DNA of 64,000 nucleotides from Bimastos eiseni (taxonomy: Eukaryota; Annelida; Clitellata; Crassiclitellata; Lumbricidae). Both the position numbers and the translations under genes were made by a program. The notes below the pieces were generated by a model that was not told where the DNA came from, ran no database searches, and was given only the letters and a program-made list of their open reading frames with translations. Below, piece after piece: positions 24,101 through 31,900 of the stretch (the first letter of the stretch is position 1; the number at the start of each line of letters is the position of its first letter). The DNA lies in contig OY365811.1 in NCBI GenBank assembly GCA_959347315.1, positions 31,017,865 through 31,081,864 of the forward strand, in the 5' to 3' direction.

Positions 24101-26380
24101 AAGTGCTGGCACATTTTGGCATAGAACCAAAGTTTACTTAGTAGTAATTGTCGCTGTGATGCCTTGATGTTACTGTGTCATCATAGATATTCTCCAGATA
24201 TTTATATTACTATTTGCTATCGAGTTTTCATTTTACCGTTTAGGTTTTTTGTATCTTGTTGGGTGTTCAGTGGTTGTACGCCATTTAACTTTTAACCCGA
24301 TGGCAGCAAGAGTATACTATAAGTGACTGGGAAACCAATGCTTCTCGTCATTAAGTATTAATAAAAGTTTCGCTGGTTATGATGTTGCAATTTTGCACTA
24401 ATTTACAAGTCAAAACATGTGATCTTTAGTTTGTCTGCCACAAGATTTCTCAAGATTGCAGGTAAGAGGTTTAATATGGCAACAATGTATGGAATTACCT
24501 AAGCTTACCTTCCATACCTAATACGAACTTATAAGCAAATAAAAATTCTTATATATTTCTGTTGTAGCTCCTGAGAAAGTGACTTCTGAAAATGTTGGCG
24601 TGGCGGCCGACGTTTGGGGGGTTGGAGTTCTAGCTTTCATCCTGTAAGCAAAGAGCAACTTTTTATGGGCTAAAAAGAGATTTGTATTTTAGTAATATTT
24701 TTCTTCAATCGTGCAGTACTGTTAAGTACTTTGATTATCAGTTTACGACTGAAAGTGTCATGCCATTGATTGCATTTATGAACTACAGTTTAATAGTTTA
24801 TACAAGGTATGTAATACTTCGGCCTACCTGTTCACAGAAACTGGCATGATTGATAGCAGAGTGATCACTTTTTTCAGCTTACCATGCATAGTTTGGCTAA
24901 TAGATTTTTTTACTTGTGGCACTTAACATCGTTAAGTACAGAGAGAGCCTCTGAGTAGATATCTTGAAGAGGTGCTATATAAATATTTGAACATAGCATT
25001 GCATTACTTATTAAATTAATTATAAATAACTATACCTATCTAACAAATTTGTACACATGTAAACAGTTTTGCTACAGATATGCTACTCTTTTTATATACT
25101 GTTGTTCGCATCAGTATACACATACAGTTACAGATATGCTATAAGTAGCATAGATTGTACGCTACAAGCTTCTAAGTCGCCACTCTAGAGCCAAGCGCAG
25201 GGCACCAGCTTATTTGCTAGCGATGAACATGATAATCGTGTTTGTGACCAAAATTTTTATTGAGCTACCTCGTCCAGTCTGTTCACAATTTTTAATGCTT
25301 CATTTGCCCATCTGCTGTGTGCACTTTTGACTTTGTAGTAGGCATTATAAATTTTAGTTGTATTGTTGATACCATTATCATCTTGATGAAGTAGAAAACT
25401 AATGATGCTGATGATGTGGTGATATGGTTTGGCTGGAATTTCTGTTTGTTTCGCAGACTGAGTGGAATTTCTCCATTTTATGCTGAAAGTGATGACGATA
25501 CTTTCTCAAACATCGAGCATGTCCGCTACGATGCCCACGCTCTCTACCACAACGTCACAAAATTTGGTCTCAAATTTCTCTTCCAGACCCTCAAGCGCAA
25601 TCCAAAGCAAGTCTAATTTTGTTATAGCATAGTTCTGAACATGACACTGTAGACATGTAAAGTCAAACAAGGACCTCGACTTACTCACGGGATGTTTGAA
25701 AAGGTCAAGATGGTACACGTAGCTACGTTCATACCCTTTGTCTATATGCACTGGTTATATCATAATTTATATCTTAATCATGCATTTTATAAACAGGTTC
25801 TAGTGTATAAATGAATTGTGTTTAAGGCATAATTTTTGTATTGTATAGATGCATATTAATATTATTTCCAGTCATTCCTCATTTGAATACTGTATGTGAT
25901 GGTAGAGTTTAAAGAAATAATAGGTTCATCTTAGTGGGTAATAGTTAGAAAAAGCTAATAATTATTAGTTATTCTATATATTATAGCCAGATAACTATAT
26001 ATGTATATATTATATATACACATAGTCAGTCCATTGGTTTAAAACTTATGAACTCGGGAAAGGTGCCAATTAAGTTCAGAAAGCTTATATTCAGATGTCG
26101 TGTTTGTGTCAGGAGCCGTTTGACAGTTGAAGAATGCCTCGATCACAGGTGGCTGATGCTGAACCAGGTGATGGTGAAGAGTCGACGCCAGGCCGTCTTC
26201 TCCACCGACAAACTCAAGTTCTTCCTTGATGACTACATCACCCGACGCATGCGCAATGCGCTTCCGCCAAAGCGCCTTGTGGAGACATACGGGTCTTCGG
26301 AGGAGTCTCTCTGGACAGCTTCGGACGATGACGAACCATTCTTTGCGATCAACATCGGTGCAGCAAAGAGCATGTTTTAA
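1447..26380 (+). CDS. Obscurin/UNC-89/SPEG-like giant muscle protein kinase, 3' part (29 exons)
   Basis: Exons: 1447-1607, 2464-2595, 3015-3187, 3674-3851, 4490-4680, 5330-5432, 6014-6255, 7175-7522, 8267-8362, 9002-9131, 10057-10214, 10468-10749, 11434-11515, 11960-12163, 12995-13133, 13851-14050, 14584-14736, 15292-15415, 16576-16764, 16993-17356, 18469-18753, 18973-19104, 19712-19873, 22142-22379, 22870-23155, 23805-23988, 24568-24643, 25457-25606, 26113-26380. Together they give 5,430 nt, exactly 1,809 codons plus TAA, and every junction keeps phase. Domain order is Ig-Ig-FN3x3-Ig-Ig-kinase-linker-Ig-FN3-kinase. The kinase-Ig-FN3-kinase tail is diagnostic of obscurin/UNC-89 and its relative SPEG, M-band and sarcoplasmic-reticulum-associated scaffolds of striated muscle. 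The 5' part (in the family: further Ig repeats, often SH3 and RhoGEF) lies outside the window. All introns seen are GT-AG except 25607-26112 (GC-AG). I cannot separate obscurin from SPEG orthology by eye. Confidence 0.9.
1688..2425 (+). mobile_element. LINE 3'-end fragment with degenerate reverse-transcriptase tail
   Basis: Broken plus-strand frames show the C-terminal end of a non-LTR reverse transcriptase: LDRELTFAPHIN near 1800, an L-D-Y-C-like piece near 1915, then IAALVWHCILGLVPAYL, SSQQGLLLLPALGRTELFNGR at 2100-2275. The 3' end (ctgagtagttttcctgaagg, 2391-2415) resembles the tail shared by many short repeats in this window. Several frameshifts and stops; long dead. It sits in an intron of the obscurin-like gene. 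Confidence 0.75.
3674..7522 (+). CDS. Exons for three tandem fibronectin type III domains
   Basis: FN3 no. 1 is made by exons 3674-3851 and 4490-4680 (ISWLPATLPP... then YVLERKD... NWVPI... YLYRVHAENQFGSSDP). FN3 no. 2 is made by 5330-5432 and 6014-6255 (KPTITELKDDALKISWQ... then YIVERR... WIDIA... YMFRIRAGNEYGMSDP). FN3 no. 3 is in the single exon 7175-7522 (ALTLRWKP... YIVEQR... WTKIA... YYFRVRAANEFGIAEP). All show the family's core Trp, the Y-x-(F/V)-R-(V/I)-x-A-x-N signature and a closing hydrophobic strand. They cover residues of about 180-509. Domains 2 and 3 are clearly similar and probably arose by duplication. I recall UNC-89 and obscurin as having fewer FN3 domains before kinase 1, so three in a row may be a lineage feature. 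Confidence 0.85.
7757..7890 (+). repeat. Polypurine stretch
   Basis: Strongly G/A-biased strand (ggagggagggaggggaagga and similar) within an obscurin intron. Such mirror-like purine runs can form triplexes; no gene is seen. Confidence 0.7.
8267..10749 (+). CDS. Charged linker and two Ig domains before kinase 1
   Basis: Exon 8267-8362 encodes a Lys/Glu-rich helix-forming linker (EEEILAKKKREKAEKDF). Exons 9002-9131 and 10057-10214 form an Ig split at its core Trp region (PEPKVTWNFHNSW, then SWSEVGEYKVIIENEFGAA). This Ig has lost the usual F-strand cysteine: Val-Ile stands where C-x is expected. Exon 10468-10749 alone encodes a full Ig (PPTFLEPMKNQ, LECRVHGIPYP, RTDEGVYECIAENIAGK). An Ig directly before the kinase is typical of this family. 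These are residues of about 510-731. Confidence 0.83.
8592..8672 (-). repeat. tRNA-derived SINE head
   Basis: On the minus strand, A box tggctgatcggttagagcgg and B box ggtttgaccc about 40 bp downstream, close to a tRNA layout. The acceptor ends do not complement each other, so it is not called a tRNA gene. It lies in an obscurin-like intron. Confidence 0.6.
9377..9456. repeat. Inverted repeat with 24-bp perfect arms
   Basis: Arms 9377-9400 and 9433-9456 are exact reverse complements (begin aaagtccttttacaag), separated by 32 bp. A second, smaller hairpin (ggaagaggttgaaa and its complement, 9193-9206 and 9219-9232) lies just upstream in the same obscurin intron, which also carries an AT-rich stretch to 10050. 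Confidence 0.8.
11434..15415 (+). CDS. Protein kinase domain 1 (PK1), apparently active
   Basis: Exons 11434-11515, 11960-12163, 12995-13133, 13851-14050, 14584-14736 and 15292-15415 encode one Ser/Thr kinase domain, residues of about 750-1032. Visible motifs: glycine loop GRGSYGVV (split across the 11515/11960 junction), beta-3 Lys in YAAKFL, a Glu-rich alpha-C (ELAQELEMM), hinge VMEIVTGGELF, catalytic loop HLDLKPEN (junction after the Lys, 13133/13851), DFG in IIDFGFARR, SPE in place of APE, DLWSVGVIAYILLTGVSPF, and the closing SATEAIEHPF. HLDLKPEN, with Leu for the HRD Arg, is the usual form in titin, MLCK and DAPK-type kinases. No key residue is missing, so catalysis is plausible. The segment after the lobe (RAYMFRRKWE) recalls the regulatory tail of giant-muscle kinases. 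Confidence 0.9.
14395..14510 (+). repeat. Degenerate 'tttctattctgaaatc' tandem repeat
   Basis: Four imperfect copies of a ~30-bp unit containing tttctattctga, in the PK1 intron upstream of exon 14584-14736. Confidence 0.6.
15131..15225 (+). repeat. SINE body and (TTA)n tail, 5'-truncated
   Basis: Shares ggcgcccttgtagtggtta, cggtgccttat and the terminal tta/att run with 17518-17592 in the same order. The tRNA-like head is absent. Confidence 0.55.
15696..15790 (+). repeat. High-copy LINE/SINE tail ('gcgctatataaat' family)
   Basis: The end ttgaagaagcgctatataaa followed by a gattgattgattga run. Similar tails occur on the plus strand at 18380-18425, 19650-19695, 22055-22085, 24950-24995 and 29348-29395, and inverted at 5540-5640, 13525-13575, 20150-20215, 41265-41300 and 56905-56990. 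All share 'ctgagtag... ttgaaggggcgctatataaat' or its complement. The LINE fragment ending near 2425 has a related 3' end, suggesting the short copies use that LINE's machinery. Confidence 0.65.
16576..17356 (+). CDS. Ser-rich, charged interkinase linker
   Basis: Two exons (16576-16764 and 16993-17356) carry the reading frame from PK1 to the next Ig, residues 1033-1216. There is no recognisable fold. The sequence has clusters of Ser (GSGSSSEWG, SASASRGSSVRS), an acidic-aromatic patch (YEDEDTWYEF) and a charged probable coiled stretch (LKERRDLRDLDKELDMED). Low-complexity interkinase linkers are usual in obscurin/UNC-89 and in worm UNC-89 bind phosphatase and LIM proteins; whether this one does is unknown. 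The Ser/Arg runs look like possible phosphorylation sites. Confidence 0.75.
17441..17592 (+). repeat. tRNA-derived SINE with (TTA)n tail
   Basis: Plus strand: A box tagtgcagtggttagcg at 17447-17463, a weak B box (ttcagaatcc), then a body ggcgcccttgtagtgg... and a (tta)n tail. The body and tail recur at 15131-15225 (ggcgcccttgtagtggttag, then tta repeats), showing a repeat family. Confidence 0.6.
18181..18275 (+). repeat. Tandem duplication of a ~57-bp unit
   Basis: gtcagcactggaagtgcttc, preceded by acttctttttcc or actcctttttcc, occurs twice. In the intron before the interkinase Ig exon. A run of caacatcatcaacatcatta lies nearby (17885-17950) and a gat/gac trinucleotide run at 18860-18905. 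Confidence 0.75.
18469..19873 (+). CDS. Interkinase Ig and FN3 domains
   Basis: Exon 18469-18753 encodes a full Ig (PPIFKEKIHD, TLKVRVIGSPQPIISWYRND, NDFGVYKSVARNKYG); the F-strand position has Lys-Ser rather than Cys, so the canonical disulphide is absent, as is common in intracellular I-set domains. Exons 18973-19104 and 19712-19873 encode an FN3 (RPGRPHVTKISDREAFMIWE, then YKVEWHR, then SYRFRVSAVNKFGPSPYS). Ig-FN3 between two kinases is the hallmark layout of obscurin, SPEG and UNC-89. Residues 1217-1409. Confidence 0.88.
20361..20630 (+). repeat. 45-bp minisatellite, six copies
   Basis: Exactly six head-to-tail 45-bp units, nearly identical (changes at gtagtt/gtggtt and one a-to-g in the last unit). 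Because 45 is a multiple of three and no frame-1 stop occurs, the array is open on both strands; plus-strand units read VPIWMVFRTKAIRKV. It lies in the intron between the FN3 exon ending 19873 and the linker exon at 22142, and is bordered by an acceptor-like and a donor-like site. Confidence 0.95.
20807..21600. mobile_element. Non-autonomous hAT-like element, family A (794 bp)
   Basis: Ends tagagctgtaccgat and, inverted, tagagctgtaccgattaat. Flanked by actttaac (20799-20806) and actgtaac (21601-21608), an 8-bp duplication with one mismatch. Interior is non-coding. A relative lies at 57330-57842 in the opposite internal orientation. Confidence 0.85.
22142..26380 (+). CDS. Linker and protein kinase domain 2 (PK2), probable pseudokinase
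   Basis: Exon 22142-22379 is a Ser/Pro-rich linker. Exons 22870-23155, 23805-23988, 24568-24643, 25457-25606 and 26113-26380 encode the second kinase, residues of about 1485-1745, then a short tail ending AAKSMF. The glycine loop is degenerate (RGRFSIV). A beta-3 Lys candidate is present (RVAKV). The catalytic loop reads HLNIQPDN: the HRD Asp is Asn and the loop Lys is Gln. DFG (LVDFGQA), APE (MAPEKV, junction 23988/24568), the W-x-x-G-V helix and the final R of the C-lobe (KSRLTVEECLDHRW) remain. Losing the catalytic base while keeping the fold suggests a scaffold or nucleotide-binding role. The 25607-26112 intron has a GC donor (AA/gcaagt). Confidence 0.88.
23392..23550. mobile_element. Short hAT-like MITE, family C, copy 1 (159 bp)
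   Basis: Ends caggagtgtc and, inverted, caggggcgtc. Flanks ttttttaa and tgttttaa are an 8-bp duplication with one mismatch. Interior includes cctacttgaaattggaggta and C-rich runs. It lies in the intron between the first two PK2 exons. Confidence 0.85.
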
Positions 26381-26693
26381 GCGGTCATCTGTTCTTAGCT
26401 CAGCTAGCTCTAACTAACTCCATTCAGAACGGATTGGTTTCGAACTGCAGTACCTGGCTTGGCTGCCGTCATGGACCAGCATATCAAAATCCCTATCAAC
26501 CTCTGTAAATACTCCAGAATCTTTAATTATGTCTCTTATGAGCATATGGCTATAAAGTGGTTGAGGACTTGTGTCATAATTTCAGATGGACTCGCACAAC
26601 AAAATACAAGCGATGATTTGAAAGTTGGCAGAGTATAGGAGGCTAACCAGAAGACATCTTGAGTGGGTGCTAATTCTCTATTCAGTTAGAGCC

Positions 26694-26699
26694 ATTAAA
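26694..26699 (+). terminator. Possible poly(A) signal of the obscurin-like gene
   Basis: ATTAAA lies 314 nt after the stop at 26380. No AATAAA is seen sooner on this strand, so this common variant is the nearest candidate. Weak on its own. Confidence 0.25.
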
Positions 26700-26764
26700 C
26701 TTTGAATTTTAGTTCAGCATTCAGTTTCTTCCGTACGCTGTTGGTTTTTGTTGTGCAGTTCATA

Positions 26765-27270
26765 CTGGGGAATGTAATCCCAAAACCTTTTTAAATCTCC
26801 TATTTTCCGGGATTAGAAATTCGGACTTTTTATCCATTGTGTAATTCTTCTTTGATCAATGGACCCTAATACAACAGATAAGCAGATCTTTACTACTGAG
26901 TAACATTAAGATGCCGTCTTAATAATCGGGAGCTGTTGAATATATTTCATGGATTTCGTGCATTTTTTTTGTGGGTAGGGGTTCTATTCAGTAAGATAAT
27001 TATGTTAAAGGTTCAGATATTCAACTATTGACACTTTGTTTCTTTTAATCATTTTATTGTAAATAACTCTTAACATTACACGCACATTGATCGTCTTAAC
27101 TTTTCATTAAAAGTAACGAGACAACACAATGCTACAACATTCTTAAAATCAACAGCTTCATGTCGTTAATACACAACTGTGTTATAATTGCAAAAAGAAT
27201 CCCAGGATTTATTTATTTCTAATCCCATAATCCTGGGATTGACAGAATGCTCTGGGATTACATTCTCTAG
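26765..27270. mobile_element. MITE with 18-bp inverted ends in the obscurin 3' flank
   Basis: Ends ctggggaatgtaatccca and, inverted, ctagagaatgtaatccca (16 of 18). A direct repeat ttcata flanks both sides (26759-26764, 27271-27276). Subterminal palindromes (ccgggatta, taatcctggg). Non-coding. Confidence 0.75.
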
Positions 27271-28735
27271 TTCATACCACCAGAAATGTGTTCTAGCAAT
27301 TTTACAATAATTGTGTATGCCATTATTACCTTCATCATCGTGTAAAGCATATAATTATTGTGTTTATGCTACTTTAAATCAAAATTATTTCAATGCATGA
27401 AACAAAAAAACATGTTTTTATTTCCCTGTTTTAGTGAAGATGACCCATCGTTAATTCCCTCAAATGACAACTTTGCAGTACATAAGATATGAGTTTAAAC
27501 TGTAAATTAATATGTGTTTGATCATTTTATTGAAACATTTACAGTTCTTATTGTGCCTTAAGATTTTGCTTTTGTAAAAATTATGTTACTATATGAAGTT
27601 TTTGAATTTACATTTTGTCAGTGGTAATTAAAATAGACTATTACAATACTCGACATAAACTATTGGTAAGTCGTTAGCTCTGTTTGGTGTGTGTTATGTA
27701 ATCATGTTATCTTTGAACTTTCATTAAATTGAAATTACTGGCATATCAAACTGTTTTGTGCTATTAATAATAATAATAATAATAGCAGAATTTCATGTTC
27801 CTGGGGATTAAAATTATCTTGGTTGAAAGGAGGCTCATTATATCAATCAAGATGTCTGTTAGGAAGCAGTTGTCAATCAAATGTGGCATTGTATTGCAAT
27901 CATAATTCTTGCATTATGCAGTATATCACAAAGATAAACACAAAATTATCCTTAAACTCTTGTATAGCTTTCATTTCTTTATCATGAAATCCTGTTTTAA
28001 AGAAATCATGGCATAGAAAATATTTGTTTTTTATCAAGAAAAACAATGATGAAATACCGGACGAAACCTGCAGACTCCTGGGGAAAAAAAAGTAATTTTA
28101 AGTGGATTTTGTGCATAACACTGTAAACTAACCAGACCCTTCAACTAGTTTAACCATATTTCAGATAAATCTATTTATTTATTTAGTAGCATCCAATTTA
28201 AAGATACATTTTATGCCTAAAAAGATTAAAACATACAATTTACTAAAATACACCTTTTCAAGATTGCTAGCAAATTTTATTTTAAGATTGCATGTCTCAC
28301 AGTCCAAAATCTGTACAAATTTCTACATTACACAAGAATGGTTTAGGAACTCCAGCTCTGAAATTCGTCGGGAGATTGAATATACAATGTCGTCCAGTTA
28401 TTGCAAAAAGTCATGTGCAAAATCGCAATAGCGTTTGAGCGATTAGTAAAGGTGCCATATAGATATCCACATACACGTGCAAGCATGAAATGAAGTTCAC
28501 TCAACCAGGTGGGTTCCTAAGCTTAACTAATTAAACCATTTTTTTAAAATATTCTGGTAGTTAAATTGTTAATCACAGCACATCTGCTGGTAAATATTAT
28601 AACCAAGCATTGCACAATACCTGTAAATAATTACCTCGATGCTTACAATTATTTGATCACTTTAACTACTACACTTGAACTACCACCTGGCACACCCTCC
28701 TTTGGGGTTGTGCTTTTGACATTACCCCAATGTAC

Positions 28736-28741
28736 TTTATT
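28736..28741 (-). terminator. Poly(A) signal of BORCS5
   Basis: AATAAA on the minus strand, about 212 nt beyond the BORCS5 stop at 28953. It is the first canonical hexamer downstream and at a normal distance. Confidence 0.5.
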
Positions 28742-28952
28742 TAGCTAGGACTTCACTGGCTTTAGTTGACTTTGAGCCATGCTGTGCTGTTCTGTTGTTG
28801 ATACTTGACGACAGCTCCTCAGTTCGATATAGCAGACCTTGTGCTGATCGACTAAATAGATTCTTGAAAGCTGAAGCGAAAGCGGCAACACCATCACAAT
28901 GCGTCGGTGGTTTGAAGAATTTAAAAGTAATACAACATTTTGTTTAAATAAA

Positions 28953-31900
28953 TCACTTGGACGACTTGAGCGTAAAAGGTTCCAGCTGTTCCTCTGCCGG
29001 CAGAACACTGTTGAGTCGTTCCATCAGTGGAACCGTCTGCTCGATATTCATCTGGATGCGACTGAGTATCGTCGAGACTTCGTTGACTTTCTGGATCTGC
29101 TCGGCATACTTGGCAAAACGCTTCTGGCGCTCAGTCAAATTATGATACAATGTCTGGATGATGTAATCCACCTAGAGCCAAACACAAGACATTCAGAAAA
29201 ACAACAGCACATACCATGGTGTCGTTCATAAACAGAGGAGCAGTTAGGCATGCGTTATGCAAAGTGGTTATGCAGCAGTGAATGTTTGCCAACTGATGTA
29301 AAATATTCTCTCGTAAGGACATTTAACATCATATAGGCTATTGCAGAGAATGCCTCTGAGTAGATAAATTGAAGGGGCGCTATATAATTGTTCATTTACA
29401 TATTACATTACTCAAGTCGTGAACAATTTTACAATTCCCACAAAAGATGGGTTATAAATAGGAAGAAATGCAGTATCTGATCACGGTGCATAATTGATAA
29501 TGAACTGTCAAGCCATGCAACCTATACAGTCGGGTTGCCCAGTAGTCAAGACTGCGGTTGGCATGTTGAAAAGACCCTGTATCTGAAAACTGGTGTTGGC
29601 AAGGCCATTTATGGCTGATGGAATAACTTACCAAGTTACCTTACATTACTAGCAAGAGCTGCAAACTGAATGGCAAGTACTGCTAAGCAGTAAGCACTGA
29701 ACACACGTCAAGCACCTTAGGACTGATCCATTGCCAGCTCAGAAGATTAGGGCCATCCATATATTACGTACACACAAAAAATCGTACTTCGGACTCCTCC
29801 TTTCCTCTGTTGAATTGCGTACATTTTTTACCCCTCCCCATGCGTACGTACATCTGAACTCTAACCCACCCATATAAAGGTTAAATAGCAAACGAAACAT
29901 CAATAAGATATTCATGTTATCATAGGCTCTTTATTTTTGGTTAAGTGTCATGTGTGTCCTGTCACAAGGAAACCAGTCACAAGTACAAAATATTTTTTTA
30001 TGTTAATTGCACCATCTTGTAGATGCAAGATTTACCTTTCCAAAACCGTTTTCCGCTTGTTTATGACTCACATACAGACAAAGTTATAGAACTTCAAGAA
30101 CGATGGGTTATGTAAATCGCTATTTGAGAAAACTGTGTACAAAGTTTGGTCAAATTATTTTTATAATCTCCTTAGCAACGGATATTGTTTTTGAACCGAT
30201 TTAAGTGAAATTTGGCACAATTGTAGTTGCTGCGATTGAAAATGCACTGTCCGAATATGGTGTAGATATCTCAACTAAGAAAAATGTTATTAAAGTTATT
30301 CCAGTTTACCAACGAGAAATTATTGACACTAAAATGTCAATTTAATTAGAAAAGTCTTCGATTCTAAGAGAGGCTAAACTGCTATTTTATGCTGAGGAAT
30401 TAAATATTGCAATACAACAATGGATAAAATTAACATTTAAATAATCAGAAAACTAAAATAAAATGACAGTTTATCCCTGTCACACTATGTTTTCGGCGTC
30501 AACTGGCAAAGACACGGGTCTTCTCCCACCACCACCTAGAGTTTAAGATGTTCCAGGAACAGATGATCCTGAATCACCACAGGATGATGTGCTTCCTTTG
30601 TGTTCTGGGTCCTCTGTGGAAACATGATCCAACCCTTCAGTCGACCCTCTGCAAGTGTTAAAAGGTCTTCTGCATCATGTCGTCCAGTTTGGCGTGAAGG
30701 CGATCGGTGGCTCTGGATCGTCAACGGATGTAGTAGTTTCATTTTAACGACACGGTTTGATAAAAAAAGATTAGTGCTGTCGCCCTCCTCCTTTATCCAG
30801 GCTCGGGACTGGCACTGCCAGAGTACAAGCAGTGGCAGAATTAAAAAAGGAATTGATGTATTTTTGTCCAGTCTTCTTTTCAGCTCTGTTTTGTCCAAGG
30901 CGTCTTCTTCGAGTTCATGTGTAGCTATTGCTAAAGGCATTCACATTCTTCCGAGGATCTACAACAAAAAGACAAATCTTATGGTATACAGTCTAATACT
31001 AATAGACGTTTAAGAAATATTTTTTTTTATAGGAATTAAATATAACAATCCGACAAAAATTAATGACAGAATTTTAGATCTAAATTATAGAGGAAATAGA
31101 GAACATCAGCCCTTTAAGCTAGCCAGAAAGGCAGTCATTGGTGTGAAGCATTAGCAACTTCATATCTTAGCCTCGGCATATCAGAGCGGGGGACAAATCT
31201 TCTCCCTCACCGTCTCATCTTCCCAGCGACAGTGTACAATCAGTGAAATCGTCATAGCGTGGTTGGTAATGAGGTGCAGGCGGAGCAGAATTCTTGATGC
31301 AAATCTCTGTCCTAGAGGAGATTTGAATACTTAACCCTCGATTGACAACCCAGCACACAAACCAAAACACAAGCGAGCTCACCCACATAATAATAATGAA
31401 TATATAAAATGAATTAGCAGGTCACTCCAGCCGGACAACTGGTTTTACATTTCGGCCAGAATGAGTAACCCGCCGCCGATTTTCAACACCACGTCTACGA
31501 CTCCTCCCTTCTGTCTGCCCTTTACCGATGCTTCCAGTGTCAACCGGCGAAGACAGAGGTCTTCCGCCACCATGTCCGCGAGTTTACGTGTTTCACCGAC
31601 CGGTGGATCTGGTTCAATAGAAGAGGAAGTGCGGTGTCTTCGTCCAGAATTCTCAATGGAAACTGGGTTCTTTGTCCTCAAGTCCAGCTGGAGAAGGCTG
31701 CAGTACTTCGGGCAATGGACACATCACATCCTTCCACGGATCTGCAACAAAAGGTCGAATCTTGTGGTATAGATACCACTTCCTTGCATCATCCATCCCT
31801 GGAGATGTGATTGGAGTTGGCCCCTCCATTGGTAGTGCATTTTTGCTCTTGAAAAGCTGGAAAGGCACTTCTGGATCCTCAGGTGACACCCTGGCAAACA

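Larger units (their letters stand above)
26381..28735. other. Convergent spacer, obscurin-like 3' end to BORCS5 3' end
   Basis: Contains the 3' UTRs of both genes, a MITE (26765-27270), an AAT run at 27763-27783 and otherwise AT-rich sequence. No additional coding exon is recognised; short open frames here show no conserved content. Confidence 0.6.
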
